64,000 bases of DNA from Paenibacillus sp. sptzw28 (GCF_019550795.1 NZ_CP080545.1:451001-515000), one strand, 5' to 3'; numbered from the stretch's first letter, positions 42,029-50,755 are shown. Made by a program: numbers and translations. The notes: generated from the letters alone by a model not told the origin.

Positions 42029-42694
42029 TTATGGAGTGCTGTTTTCACCTACTCCCCAAGCGTCATGAAAGATAAGGGCGTGAAGCTCCTTTCTCTTTTC
42101 CCAGTTAGCCGATTCCAATATCGGCTTCGCGGGGTAATGCTCGGTGTACCCGACAGATAACAACGCAACCGGCTCGATGTGCGGTGGGATACCAAGAATA
42201 TCACGCACATCGTTCTTTTTGTAAAAGCTGACCCAACCCATTGCTAAACCTTCTGCACAAGCGGCGAGCCACATATTTTGTATAGCACAGGCAGTGGATA
42301 ACATATCGGTCTCAGGAATGGAATTTCGTCCTAATACGTGAGAACCTCCCCGTGTGGGGTCACACGTAACACATATAGTAAGTGGAGCTTGCTGTATACC
42401 TTCCACTTTCAGACTCAGAAACTGGTCCTGCCGGTCGTCTTCATAATGAATGGCAAGTGCTCTTCTTTCTTTGTCGGCTGCCCAAGCGAGTCGGGCTTTG
42501 ATTTCTTCCCGCGTAACCAAAATAAAATTCCATGGCTGCATGAAACCTACCGAAGGGCCGTGGTGTGCTGCATCTAATAAATTCATTATGGCTTCAGGAG
42601 GGATGGGGTCTGTTAGAAACGTCCTGATATCTCTTCTTGTATATATGATCTTGTACAGCGCTTCTTTTTCTTGTTCGCTAAACACATCTAACAC
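42029..42694 (-). CDS. bluB: 5,6-dimethylbenzimidazole synthase BluB
   Basis: A 221-residue nitroreductase-fold flavoenzyme. Features that set BluB apart from ordinary nitroreductases are RRDIRTFLTDPIPPEAI, AAHHGPSVGFMQPWNFILV, ETDMLSTACAIQNMWLAACAEG and MGWVSFY. BluB splits FMN with O2 to make the lower ligand of vitamin B12. No other cobalamin gene is in the window, so it may serve remodelling of imported corrinoids. It is a single gene, convergent with the polysaccharide operon. Confidence 0.88.
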   Translation of the reverse strand: MLDVFSEQEKEALYKIIYTRRDIRTFLTDPIPPEAIMNLLDAAHHGPSVGFMQPWNFILVTREEIKARLAWAADKERRALAIHYEDDRQDQFLSLKVEGIQQAPLTICVTCDPTRGGSHVLGRNSIPETDMLSTACAIQNMWLAACAEGLAMGWVSFYKKNDVRDILGIPPHIEPVALLSVGYTEHYPAKPILESANWEKRKELHALIFHDAWGVGENSTP

Positions 42695-42862
42695 CCCGTT
42701 GCCGGATATGAATTGCTGTCAGGTAATTTTACCATAGTGTATGCGTAGAACCGAAGCGCAAATAGTGGTAAACGCGGTTAAAATAAACCTGCATCGCTGA
42801 CACACCGTTGTCAGTGGAGACCTTTTATAATGACACTAACAACATTATAAGGAGGTTTTTCA

Positions 42863-43360
42863 ATGTATGTAACTATACAAAGCTTTGTTGACGAATACCG
42901 GAACGAGTCTGAATTTACGCAGAAGCTGCTGAATGCCCTAACGGACGATTCCCTCAAGCAGGAGGTCGCCCCGGGTTTTCGCACAATCGGTCATCTAGCT
43001 TGGCATCTGGTGCCATCGGGTGGAATTCTCACACCAACCGGCCTGAAATTTGAAGCTCCGCCGGAACACAGCAATGCCCCTGCATCCGCTTCGGTTATTG
43101 CGAAATCGTATCACGCCGCTTCGCAAGCGATTATCGAGGCGGTACGAACGCAGTGGAAGGATGATCAGCTGCAGGAATCTGTTACGATCTTCGGTGAGCA
43201 ATGGAAGAACGGTTATACGCTGTCCATGTTTCTGAGGCATGAAATTCACCACCGCGGCCAGTTAACCGTGTTGATGCGCCAAGCGGGAGTTCCTGTAACC
43301 GGGATCTACGGTCCGACCAAGGAAGAGTGGATCGGAATCGGAATGGAAGCTCCGTTATAA
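42863..43360 (+). CDS. DinB-family protein
   Basis: A 165-residue four-helix-bundle protein. The three histidines expected to bind a metal are present: one in IGHLAWHLV and two in RHEIHHRGQLTVLMRQAGV. DinB/DfsB-like proteins include metal-dependent thiol (bacillithiol) transferases and many of unknown role. The ribosome site AAGGAGG is 11 bases before the ATG. A palindrome CTGACA-N6-TGTCAG at about 42798-42815 lies in its promoter region. Confidence 0.85.
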   Translation: MYVTIQSFVDEYRNESEFTQKLLNALTDDSLKQEVAPGFRTIGHLAWHLVPSGGILTPTGLKFEAPPEHSNAPASASVIAKSYHAASQAIIEAVRTQWKDDQLQESVTIFGEQWKNGYTLSMFLRHEIHHRGQLTVLMRQAGVPVTGIYGPTKEEWIGIGMEAPL

Positions 43361-43478
43361 ACAATATAACCGGAAGCTTGCGTCGGCGCCGTATGGCAGT
43401 GAAAACGTGGCATCTTCAGCTTCTTTTCGGTATCATTACTTGTAAATAATGCCTGTAAACGAAAAGGAGGACGGTGCC

Positions 43479-44261
43479 TTGTCACTCGTTTATGTAAACG
43501 GAGTCGACCTGTACGTTGAGATCGAAGGTGAAGGAGAGCCGGTCATTTTAATTCACGGTCTTGGCGGTAATGCAACCTCAATGCATCCTACTATTAAATG
43601 GTTGTCCAAATCGTTCAAAACGATTGCCTATGATTGCCGCGGCCATGGGAGGTCGGATAAGCCTTCAAGCTATACTTTAGACGATCATATCAACGATACT
43701 CTGGCATTAATGGATGAGTTAGGAATCGAAAAGACTAACCTCATCGGCGAATCGGGAGGCAGCTACATCGCTCAGGGCGTCGCCGCATCCGAGCCCGGCA
43801 GGATTCATAAACTGATCCTTGTCGTATCCAAAGCTCACGGCACCAAGTCATCATCGCAGCTTTTTTATGAGAGCCATGCCGCCGAGATGTCGGGTATGAA
43901 TGAACATGAGCAAAGGCTTTATTTGATCGATCATGTGTTTGCACCGGGTTTTTTGGAGAAAGTGGGTCCGGAATTTTTACTGCCGCAGCCGCTGGCGTTG
44001 TCCCCGCAGGAAGCGGATGCGGCTAACAAGGCTTTTGAAGGCTTCGACTTTCGACCTGTACTGCATCAAATCTCTGCTCCCGCGCTAATCATTAACGGAA
44101 AGTATGACGGATTAAACCCGCCCGCCAAGGGCATAGAGATTGCGTCTTATATCCCGAATTCGATATTTGTAGAGATGCAGCATTCCGGCCACGCACCCAG
44201 TCTCGAGGAGCCGGAGAAGTTCTCCGAATTGGTTATTGATTTCTTAAGCGGCCCTGCTTGA
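43479..44261 (+). CDS. Alpha/beta-hydrolase
   Basis: A 260-residue hydrolase. The oxyanion motif is ILIHGLGGNAT, the nucleophile serine is in GESGGSYIA, the acid is in NGKYDGLNP and the histidine is in HSGHAPS, giving a complete triad. The substrate is unknown; the shape fits esterases or lactonases. The frame is open from ATG 43449, but AAAGGAGG at 43463-43470 lies 8 bases before TTG 43479, which gives the usual N terminus LVYVNGVDLYVEIEGEG. Confidence 0.88.
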   Translation: MSLVYVNGVDLYVEIEGEGEPVILIHGLGGNATSMHPTIKWLSKSFKTIAYDCRGHGRSDKPSSYTLDDHINDTLALMDELGIEKTNLIGESGGSYIAQGVAASEPGRIHKLILVVSKAHGTKSSSQLFYESHAAEMSGMNEHEQRLYLIDHVFAPGFLEKVGPEFLLPQPLALSPQEADAANKAFEGFDFRPVLHQISAPALIINGKYDGLNPPAKGIEIASYIPNSIFVEMQHSGHAPSLEEPEKFSELVIDFLSGPA

Positions 44262-44277
44262 ATCTGATTTACCGTAT

Positions 44278-44318
44278 GAAGCAGACTTCCTCAAATTGAG
44301 GAAGCTGCTTCTTTTTTT
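44278..44318 (+). terminator. Terminator after the alpha/beta-hydrolase
   Basis: GAAGCAG-A-CTTCCTCA pairs with TGAGGAAG-C-TGCTTC around an AAAT loop. T7 follows. Confidence 0.92.
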
Positions 44319-44363
44319 ATGTGGAAAACACTGCAATTTCTCGGAATTGGTACTGTTTTTTTG

Positions 44364-44397
44364 TTGACATACAATATATCCTAATGGTAGGATATAT
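44364..44397 (+). promoter_or_regulatory. Promoter with perfect palindromic operator (DoxX-pirin-MarR operon)
   Basis: TTGACA (-35) is at 44364-44369 and TAGGAT (-10) at 44388-44393, with 18-bp spacing. Overlapping it is a perfect palindrome: ATATATCCTA (44374-44383) and TAGGATATAT (44388-44397), spacer ATGG. Further TATCCT/AGGATA half-sites continue to about 44432. A MarR protein is encoded two genes downstream and is the obvious candidate repressor. Confidence 0.8.
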
Positions 44398-44458
44398 TTA
44401 TCCTAAATCAAGGATAAATAACTTTAGGATAATTAACGGTAAAGGGAGAGAAAAATTA

Positions 44459-44815
44459 ATGGGTATTTTATCAATTATTCTTCAAGTTTTATTAGGATTA
44501 GGTTTCCTCATGTTTGGATTTATGAAGCTCGGATCAAAGCAAATTGTGGAAGGATTTAAGCATTATGGGTATCCCGGATGGTTTAGAATATTTACAGGAA
44601 TAGTAGAACTCATTTCGGCAGCCTTAGTGATTGCAGGTATTTGGTATGAGACACTGGCTGCTGGGGGTGGTTTGCTCATTGCTGCCACGATGATCGGAGC
44701 TATTTCTACTCATATAAAAATAAAGGATACTTTCAAAGAAATGATGATGCCGATCATTTTATTAATTCTGGGATTAGTAATATTAGTTATAAACTTCGGA
44801 TCATTGCTTGTTTAA
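44459..44815 (+). CDS. DoxX-family membrane protein
   Basis: A 118-residue protein with four hydrophobic segments: LSIILQVLLGLGFLMFGFMKL, FRIFTGIVELISAALVIAGI, AAGGGLLIAATMIGAI and MMMPIILLILGLVILVINF. The LGxxFLxFGxxKL entry and the FR-FTG motif are typical of small DoxX proteins. The true start is ATG 44459 behind GGGAGAG; the frame upstream of it includes the operator. First gene of a three-gene redox-type operon. It is AT-rich like the two genes after it. Confidence 0.85.
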   Translation: MGILSIILQVLLGLGFLMFGFMKLGSKQIVEGFKHYGYPGWFRIFTGIVELISAALVIAGIWYETLAAGGGLLIAATMIGAISTHIKIKDTFKEMMMPIILLILGLVILVINFGSLLV

Positions 44816-44845
44816 ATAGCCAATTAACCTATAGGAGGGATACAA

Positions 44846-45613
44846 ATGGAGGTTAAGATTATACAACCACAGGATCAAGCGAACGGGGAGTTCGATGGCG
44901 GTAAAATAAAAGAACAAAAACCAATTGGCTTTTCTGGAGAAGGATCACTAATAAATCGGCTGGGACCATTATTTTACTGGGCTTGGGGGAATTCTCAGGG
45001 ACCTGCAGAAATTGGTCTACACCCACATCAAGGTTTTGAAATCATTACTTATGTGATCGAAGGTAAAGCTTATCATCGTGATACGCTTGGTACGGAAAGT
45101 GTTGTAGATGCTGGAGGCACTCAGCTCATGCAGACAGGCTCTGGTGTGTATCATGCAGAAGCATTAAAAGAACCAACGGAAGCTTTACAAATCTGGTTTG
45201 AACCGCATTTAAGCCAGGCAGTAAAACGTGCACCTATTTATTTGCAATACGACTCTAATGAGTTTTCCTTAACCGATAAAGATGGTGTGACAATTAAAAC
45301 AATATTAGGAAACGATTCACCGATGAAAATTGTGACAGATGCAGGTATGTGGGATATCCGCATTCCAAATGGTACAGTATATACCCATAGTCTTGCTCCA
45401 AACCGGACACTAGCGGGTTTAGCCATCAGAGGCGATGGAGCTTTTTCATTAGACATGAATGAACCAACTCGTTTTGCACATAAAGATTTTGTTATCGTTC
45501 AATCAGAACAGGGTGGAGAAGCAGCCATTCAAGCTTTCGATAAAGATATTAGAATCTTCCTGATTGAAGTTCCGACTGAAGTTGATTATCCTTTATACAA
45601 TAAACGAAAATAA
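44846..45613 (+). CDS. Pirin-family protein
   Basis: A 255-residue bicupin. The N-terminal cupin carries the metal-binding pattern GLHPHQGFEIITYVIEGKAYHRDTLG, then GVYHAE. The C-terminal cupin is more degenerate. Some pirins act as quercetin dioxygenases or redox-responsive iron proteins. The ribosome site is TAGGAGGGAT. Together with DoxX and MarR it forms an operon of the kind induced by quinones or other electrophiles in Firmicutes; this is inferred from context. Confidence 0.88.
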   Translation: MEVKIIQPQDQANGEFDGGKIKEQKPIGFSGEGSLINRLGPLFYWAWGNSQGPAEIGLHPHQGFEIITYVIEGKAYHRDTLGTESVVDAGGTQLMQTGSGVYHAEALKEPTEALQIWFEPHLSQAVKRAPIYLQYDSNEFSLTDKDGVTIKTILGNDSPMKIVTDAGMWDIRIPNGTVYTHSLAPNRTLAGLAIRGDGAFSLDMNEPTRFAHKDFVIVQSEQGGEAAIQAFDKDIRIFLIEVPTEVDYPLYNKRK

Positions 45614-45654
45614 CCTATTGTAATTTTTAAGTTGTGGAATAGGAGGTTCGGTGA

Positions 45655-46104
45655 ATGTATCAAGGTGATGAACAGAGTCAGATTGATTTACGGCTTTTCC
45701 GTGTCTGGATGAAGGCTAGTAAAACAATTTTTGATCATGTCGTAAAAGATATAGAAAGGCACGGAATTAGTCCGGAGAATTTTATGATTCTTGAGCTGCT
45801 TTATAATAAGGGACCCCACACCATCCAAATAATTAGCGAAAAATTGTCTATTCCTAGTGGGAGCATCACTTACGTTGTCGATAAGCTTGAAAAGAAAGAA
45901 TTCGTAAAAAGGGAGCCAAGTCCAACAGACCGTCGAGCTTCAAATGTAGTTCTAACTGACAAAGGTCAAAGTTTATTTAATGAAATCTTTCCTCAACACG
46001 TTGAAGTCATATCTGAAAATATGTCTTTCATAAGTAACGAGGAAAAAATACAGTTAACGAATCTTCTCAAAAAGCTTGGGCTTGGTGCAAGTCAGATTAA
46101 ATAA
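45655..46104 (+). CDS. MarR-family regulator, probable repressor of its own operon
   Basis: A 149-residue winged-helix protein. The DNA-binding core reads HTIQIISEKLSIPSGSITYVVDKLEKKEFVKREPSPTDRRASNVVLTDKGQSLF. The only cysteine-free sensing surface means a thiol switch is unlikely: no cysteine is visible in the sequence. It resembles MhqR/YkvE-type regulators that control quinone-responsive genes. The operator at 44374 is the likely target. The ribosome site is AGGAGGTT. A nitroreductase fragment follows 25 bases after its stop. Confidence 0.88.
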   Translation: MYQGDEQSQIDLRLFRVWMKASKTIFDHVVKDIERHGISPENFMILELLYNKGPHTIQIISEKLSIPSGSITYVVDKLEKKEFVKREPSPTDRRASNVVLTDKGQSLFNEIFPQHVEVISENMSFISNEEKIQLTNLLKKLGLGASQIK

Positions 46105-46129
46105 TCAAATTACAAAGTAAAGATAGACT

Positions 46130-46231
46130 GGCTTTGACCCCGATCGCGTCCGTCAAGAATTCAACATTCCTGAACATTTGATTCCGGTGAAACCCGCAGG
46201 GGGCGAGGCTCACGGTCAGGGGCTCTGTTAG
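46130..46231 (+). pseudogene. Nitroreductase C-terminal remnant
   Basis: An open stretch of 33 codons reading GFDPDRVRQEFNIPEHLIPV then KPAGGEAHGQGLC. The first part matches the end of nitroreductase-family proteins (GFDPEKVxxxFxIPExxxPV). There is no start and no flavin-binding part. Quinone-inducible MarR operons often include a nitroreductase, so this is probably the last trace of a fourth gene of the operon. Confidence 0.7.
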
Positions 46232-46251
46232 CGAAATAGGTTGTCACTTTC

Positions 46252-46545
46252 TTATACGAGTGATTCGCCAAAACCAATCGTATACCCTTGCGGGTCTTTT
46301 ATTGCGAACTCTCTCATCTTATATTCATTTGTTCTTAGTTGATATTGAAAAACTGCCCCTTTAGAGTTAAATTCATCATACAAATTATCAATGCCTTCTA
46401 CCATTGCATAGACGTTTACGGCATTTTCGCCATGAGTCGGATAGTTTGGAATGATTGCATTTACTTCATCACTTTCATGAATTATCAACGTTAGACCTTC
46501 GCGTTCGACAAAACCCATTTCATAGTCGCACCAAAATCCAAGCAT
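46252..46545 (-). CDS. VOC (glyoxalase-like) protein lacking a normal start
   Basis: 97 residues from the only in-frame ATG: MLGFWCDYEMGFVEREGLTL, then VNVYAMVEGIDNLYDEFNS, then REFAIKDPQGYTIGFGES. The reading frame continues upstream to about 46615 as KIKHFSAILFVSNRKQVLDYYS, which is exactly the missing first beta-alpha unit of a VOC domain. No ATG, GTG or TTG precedes that part before a stop, and there is no ribosome site. The gene has probably lost its 5' end and may be a pseudogene. Confidence 0.6.
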   Translation of the reverse strand: MLGFWCDYEMGFVEREGLTLIIHESDEVNAIIPNYPTHGENAVNVYAMVEGIDNLYDEFNSKGAVFQYQLRTNEYKMREFAIKDPQGYTIGFGESLV

Positions 46546-46768
46546 ACTGTAATAGTCTAAAACCTGCTTTCGATTAGAAACAAATAAGATTGCGGAGAAA
46601 TGTTTTATCTTACTTTGAACGCTTCAAACATGCCGATCCATTATTTCAGTCGGCGCTATTAAAGAAAGCGGCCGTCTCCATCTCGTTCATGCTCGCGATG
46701 TGTAACGCCGCCATATTATTCAGAAGGAACGGACCGGCTTATCTCTGCTGCTGCTTCCTCGAGTACCC

Positions 46769-47533
46769 TTAACGCTGGTGGAAGGAAATGGACCTGTACT
46801 TGAGAGAGAGCCGCTTGCGCTTGGCTGCCGACAGCCGGGATGCCTTTATGTGCAAGCTTTTGTTAAGAGCGGGCTTTCGTGCGAGCGTTCCGGGATAATG
46901 GGCGTGGAGGAAGTTTCCGTACGTCTCGAACTCGGAGAAACCGAACTGCTTCTTCTTGTTGATGCTGCGTATAATTGCGCCGTACCACGTAGTTTGATGC
47001 CTGGCTGCAATTGTTTTTTTCAGCTTCCTCACTTTCGAGCGTTCAAACAGCATGTAATGGGTTACAAAAGAACTGGGGGACCCGGCTTTCTGTCCGAGCA
47101 GCTTCCGGTAGGTTTTGAAATATTCCGGCTGACTCCACTTGCGGCAGTAAAAGACGGTCCGTCCGCCCGTAGTGCGGAAAGCATGCGGCCTAATAAGCAC
47201 CGTATCGGCGTCAATGACCAAATAAAACTTCTGCGAGCTTAATGTATCGCCGCCCAGCTTGAGCAGCTGCTGGTAGAGCCAGCCCGACCGCTCCCATTTT
47301 GTTGAACGATAGTGGATGTTCTTCTTTGTAATCGGCAGGACGGTGTTCTCGTTAATAAAGGTGCAGCCCTTTTGTTTGCACAACCGTTTCATTCGTTTGC
47401 TGTTCGGGGAGACAATCAAGACCCTGCCGATCGGATGCTTGACCATGCTTCTCACACTGTCAATGACATATGGGAGGGTGCCCAAATCCTTCTCGATTGC
47501 CGGAATCAGTACATCTATTTTGGGAAGCGGCAT
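46769..47533 (-). CDS. DUF6492-type putative glycosyltransferase
   Basis: A 254-residue soluble protein resembling a GT-A fold. It opens KIDVLIPAIEKDLGTLPYVI, followed by RVLIVSPNSKRM. The metal-type motif is YLVIDADTVLIRP, and late aromatic motifs are FVTHYMLFERS and FSEFETYGNFLHAHYP. DUF6492 proteins are predicted glycosyltransferases of unknown acceptor. The frame runs back to 47605, but GGAGATGAAAAA precedes ATG 47533 (MPLPKIDVLIP). The C-terminal 30 residues are very basic. 223 bases without a clear gene separate it from the VOC gene. Confidence 0.7.
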   Translation of the reverse strand: MPLPKIDVLIPAIEKDLGTLPYVIDSVRSMVKHPIGRVLIVSPNSKRMKRLCKQKGCTFINENTVLPITKKNIHYRSTKWERSGWLYQQLLKLGGDTLSSQKFYLVIDADTVLIRPHAFRTTGGRTVFYCRKWSQPEYFKTYRKLLGQKAGSPSSFVTHYMLFERSKVRKLKKTIAARHQTTWYGAIIRSINKKKQFGFSEFETYGNFLHAHYPGTLARKPALNKSLHIKASRLSAAKRKRLSLKYRSISFHQR

Positions 47534-47695
47534 TTTTTCATCTCCGTTTATAATGAAATTGTGCGGATGCATCATATTATGCCGTTGAGGACCTTCCCGC
47601 CACATGGCCTGCCATGTTGGCAGCCTCTTGCGAAAGGTGCAAAGGACGAGCCGTTATGCTAAAGTGGGTTAGACGAAAATAAGGAGGCTTAACTG

Positions 47696-48058
47696 ATGAC
47701 AAATCACAACGAGAAAACTATGGAACATGCTGATCTGCCGCCAAAAACTTGTTCGATCGAACGGATGGTTACGCTCCCTGCCGATGTCGAGCGGGTGCTT
47801 GCCGGGCAGAAGACGGCGACACGCCGTAACGGCAGATATGCGGATGTAGGCGAAATCATGACGCTGCAGGACCGCCAATTTGTCGTTGAACGGGTCTACT
47901 CCCAGTCGCTTGGCGAGTTGACCGATGAGCATGCCCGCCAGGAGGGCTACGCGACTGTGGAGGAATATAAGCAATCCATTCTGTCGATTCATCCCGGAAT
48001 GCCATGGCTGCCTCATATGAGAGTATGGGTTCATGAGTTTCGCCCGGCACAGGATTAG
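47696..48058 (+). CDS. ASCH-domain protein
   Basis: A 120-residue protein. The ASCH/PUA-like core reads VERVLAGQKTATRRNGRYADVGEIMTLQDRQFVVERVYSQSL, with the G-KT-T-R signature. ASCH domains bind RNA or nucleosides; one characterised relative is an N4-acetylcytidine amidohydrolase. The exact role is unknown. The ribosome site is AAGGAGGC. A membrane-protein gene starts 8 bases after it. Confidence 0.8.
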   Translation: MTNHNEKTMEHADLPPKTCSIERMVTLPADVERVLAGQKTATRRNGRYADVGEIMTLQDRQFVVERVYSQSLGELTDEHARQEGYATVEEYKQSILSIHPGMPWLPHMRVWVHEFRPAQD

Positions 48059-48066
48059 TTCGAAGC

Positions 48067-48507
48067 GTGAATATACTGCACCGACTGCTTCTGTATATTC
48101 ATATTCTGAGCGTCATCATGTCTATCGGACCTTTCTTCATATTGCTTCCGATGGTCAAGAAACTGCGGGCCGCGGAAGGCCTGGCACAGCAAGCATACGT
48201 AGACACGTTCAGGTCGGCTGTCAGGCTGGCTAAGCATGCCGGTCATATACTGGTCGTTTCCGGGATACTGCTTGTCATCGTCGGTTCGTGGGCATGGACG
48301 ACCTCGTGGATTGTAATGACCGTACTCATTCTGGCAAGCTCGTTGTTCTTCCTGGCCCGCGCGTTCTCGCCGAAACTAAGAAAGTTCAGCGAGCCTGAAC
48401 AGGACAAGGATGTCTTGATGAGAAAGCTCAGCCGTTCGGTCTGGATCTATATCGGTCTCTTAATGGTGATGCTGTGGTTTATGGTGGCCAAGCCATCTCT
48501 TTGGTAG
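48067..48507 (+). CDS. DUF2269-like integral membrane protein
   Basis: A 146-residue protein with four hydrophobic segments: LLLYIHILSVIMSIGPFFILLPM, ILVVSGILLVIVGSWAWTT, WIVMTVLILASSLFFLARAF and WIYIGLLMVMLWFMVA. The first segment has the HxxS/G pattern of DUF2269-type membrane proteins. It starts at GTG 48067 and is closely linked to the ASCH gene, so both may be co-transcribed. Function unknown. Confidence 0.7.
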   Translation: MNILHRLLLYIHILSVIMSIGPFFILLPMVKKLRAAEGLAQQAYVDTFRSAVRLAKHAGHILVVSGILLVIVGSWAWTTSWIVMTVLILASSLFFLARAFSPKLRKFSEPEQDKDVLMRKLSRSVWIYIGLLMVMLWFMVAKPSLW

Positions 48508-48575
48508 AGTAAGCTAATGCCGCCGCCTGGCATTGAAGTGATCGCGGGGACAACGCTCGCACATTAATAGACAAG

Positions 48576-48615
48576 AGAAAGCCAGCCGGGCACGCATGCC
48601 AGGTTGGCTTTCTTG
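48576..48615 (+). terminator. Terminator after the membrane-protein gene
   Basis: GAAAGCCAGCC pairs, with one wobble, with GGTTGGCTTTC around a loop of about 15 bases containing GCATGC. TTGAAA follows. Confidence 0.75.
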
Positions 48616-48660
48616 AAATCTAGAGATAGAGTAATGTTTATCGCTATGCCGTGCTAAACG

Positions 48661-48963
48661 TCACACTGTGTAATCGAGCCGGGAATCGGCGATTATAACC
48701 GCCTGCTTCGCTTCCTTGTCCACCTGAAGCGCACCGCTGCGGGAGTAGAACCAATACTTCTGATTCGGATTATCCTCAGGAATAACGAATAGATTCAATT
48801 CATCTCGAAATCGCAGCAGCATCTCCGCCACATCTGCGTCACTGATTCCGATCGTAAACTTCCACCCGCCGTCGATTTGCTCCAATACATAGCTGCCGCC
48901 ATGCTTCTCCGTATCGAATAAGAGCATGCTGCCTACGGCATGTCTGATATACAAACGATTCAT
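48661..48963 (-). CDS. Uncharacterised 100-residue protein
   Basis: A soluble protein not recognised, beginning MNRLYIRHAVGSMLLFDTEK. It has a helical segment (ISDADVAEMLLRFRDELNLFVI) and ends VIIADSRLDYTV. The frame is open to 49011, but AAGGGAGGCG precedes ATG 48963. It is a single gene, divergent from the pirin gene at 49069. Confidence 0.65.
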   Translation of the reverse strand: MNRLYIRHAVGSMLLFDTEKHGGSYVLEQIDGGWKFTIGISDADVAEMLLRFRDELNLFVIPEDNPNQKYWFYSRSGALQVDKEAKQAVIIADSRLDYTV

Positions 48964-49068
48964 AAATACGCCTCCCTTGGCCGAAAAACTTGACAAAAAT
49001 AAGTATAACACATACTTTCAATAAGTAAGGTGAAATCAAAAGGTTAGCCAAAAAGGATGTGATGCCAA

Positions 49069-49773
49069 GTGATTAAGATCTACCCGGAAGAGAACAGACA
49101 TTCAGCCGATCATGGCTGGCTGCAGTGCAATTTCAGTTTCTCTTTTGCGGATTACTACGACCCCGAGAACATGAGCTTCGGTCCGCTTCGCGTGTTTAAT
49201 GACGATGTGATTCAGCCGCTTGAAGGCTTCGGGACTCATCCCCACCGTGATATGGAGATCGTCACCTTCGTTCTGAAGGGTGAATTGAAGCACGAGGATA
49301 ATACCGGCGGCAATGAAATCCTAAGACCCGGCGAAGTGCAGCGCATGAGCGCCGGCACGGGTATCCTCCATTCGGAGATGAATTCCTCGCCTGATGAAGC
49401 CACCAACTCGCTTCAGCTTTGGTTTTTACCGAGTGAAAAAGGCTTAACGCCTTCCTATGAGCAGCGGCCATATGACCAGGAGGCTGCGAGGAATGAGCTG
49501 CTCCCGGTCGTTTCGGGCCGGCTGCAATCAGAGGGCGTTACTTTCATCAACCAGGATTTAACCATCTACATGTCGAATCTTGAAGCGGGGAAGACGCTGA
49601 GCTTCACACAGGGGCCGGGCCGCAGAATCTATTTGTTCGTTATCGAGGGCGAGCTTATGTTAAACCGGACATCCCTGCTTGGTAAGCGCGACGCCGCCCG
49701 GATTACGGATATGACGCAGCTTGATATCGAATCCTTCGGAGGCTGCAGGTTCATGCTGATAGACTTGCCCTAA
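49069..49773 (+). CDS. Pirin-family protein (second)
   Basis: A 234-residue bicupin. The metal motif is GFGTHPHRDMEIVTFVLKGELKHEDNTG, with SAGTGILHSEMN completing it. The C-terminal cupin has GRRIYLFVIEGELMLN. It matches YhhW-type pirins (about 230 residues) and is more GC-rich than the pirin at 44846, so the two are not recent copies. It starts at GTG 49069. A kinase-fold gene follows 21 bases later, possibly co-transcribed. Confidence 0.88.
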   Translation: MIKIYPEENRHSADHGWLQCNFSFSFADYYDPENMSFGPLRVFNDDVIQPLEGFGTHPHRDMEIVTFVLKGELKHEDNTGGNEILRPGEVQRMSAGTGILHSEMNSSPDEATNSLQLWFLPSEKGLTPSYEQRPYDQEAARNELLPVVSGRLQSEGVTFINQDLTIYMSNLEAGKTLSFTQGPGRRIYLFVIEGELMLNRTSLLGKRDAARITDMTQLDIESFGGCRFMLIDLP

Positions 49774-49794
49774 GCGGGGAAAGCGGATGATCAA

Positions 49795-50739
49795 ATGGGG
49801 ATACCTGTTGATATCGTCATGCCGGACGGGACGCTGAATGCGAATTATATCATCAAGAGAGAAACTTTGTACCTGGGCATGAACGGACAAGCGGTGGAGC
49901 GAATCTATCTTACTCCATCGCAGAGTTATATATTCAAACCTCTAACCAATAACGACCAATGGGGTAAGGAGATGTGGGTATACGAGCACGTGCTGCCCGC
50001 CTTCCCGGAAATTTATCCGAAGCTGATTGCCGGCTCATCCGACGCTGCAAGCGGCCTGCATTGGATCTTATTTGAGGATCTTGGCCCTCTCCGTCACGAC
50101 TTCCGGGAAGCGCTCGCGCTTAAAGTTGTGGCGCATACGGCCTGGTGGCATGCGCTGCCTTCAGGGCATTTGGCCGAGGCGCCGCTGAGAGGTCCGAAGC
50201 CCTTCATCGAAGAGGTAGCCGCGGAGCTGTTCAGCGACAGAGCGGAAATCATGCGCGATATGCCAGCGCTCTCAATCCCAACGGGAAAGCTTGAATCCGT
50301 GTACGCGGCGCTGGAAAGGGAGCCCTTTTCCAGGGAACGTGTGCTCTCGCACGGAGATCTTCATTCGGGCAATTACGCGTTGGCGGGTCAGCGTCTTATG
50401 GTCCTCGATTGGGAGCATACTCACCTGAATTCGCGCTTATGGGATCTATATCACATTATCGACATGTCGCATCCCGTTTTTCCGAAGACGGTTACGGGAC
50501 GCATCAGGGACCGGCTGCTGGCGGCATATGCCGAGCAGGCCGAACTCGGTGGCCATCGGATAGATAGACCGGCGTTTATGCGCGAGTATGCAAGGTTTAC
50601 CTGTGCGTTCTCCATCTGGATGATCCGGCTTATCCTTCAGGACCTTTCCCGTAATGAGACCAAATGGCCCCGCCGGCAGCTGGAGAGGCAGCTTGCGGAG
50701 ACGATTGGAAGCTTCAAGCAGTGCAGTGATAGGATTTAA
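49795..50739 (+). CDS. Aminoglycoside phosphotransferase-like kinase
   Basis: A 314-residue protein with the APH/choline-kinase fold. The catalytic loop is LSHGDLHSGNYAL and the metal motif is MVLDWEHTHLNSRLWDL. An N-lobe lysine is in YIFKPLTNND and the hinge is WILFEDLGP. It probably phosphorylates a small molecule; substrate unknown. It sits 21 bases behind the pirin gene and is closed by a terminator. Confidence 0.85.
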   Translation: MGIPVDIVMPDGTLNANYIIKRETLYLGMNGQAVERIYLTPSQSYIFKPLTNNDQWGKEMWVYEHVLPAFPEIYPKLIAGSSDAASGLHWILFEDLGPLRHDFREALALKVVAHTAWWHALPSGHLAEAPLRGPKPFIEEVAAELFSDRAEIMRDMPALSIPTGKLESVYAALEREPFSRERVLSHGDLHSGNYALAGQRLMVLDWEHTHLNSRLWDLYHIIDMSHPVFPKTVTGRIRDRLLAAYAEQAELGGHRIDRPAFMREYARFTCAFSIWMIRLILQDLSRNETKWPRRQLERQLAETIGSFKQCSDRI

Positions 50740-50755
50740 AAGGTTCTTTATAAAT

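Noticed and set aside
46590..46772. 60-codon plus-strand frame near the VOC remnant
   Set aside because: No ribosome site; it overlaps the lost 5' part of the VOC gene and the region next to the glycosyltransferase in antisense.
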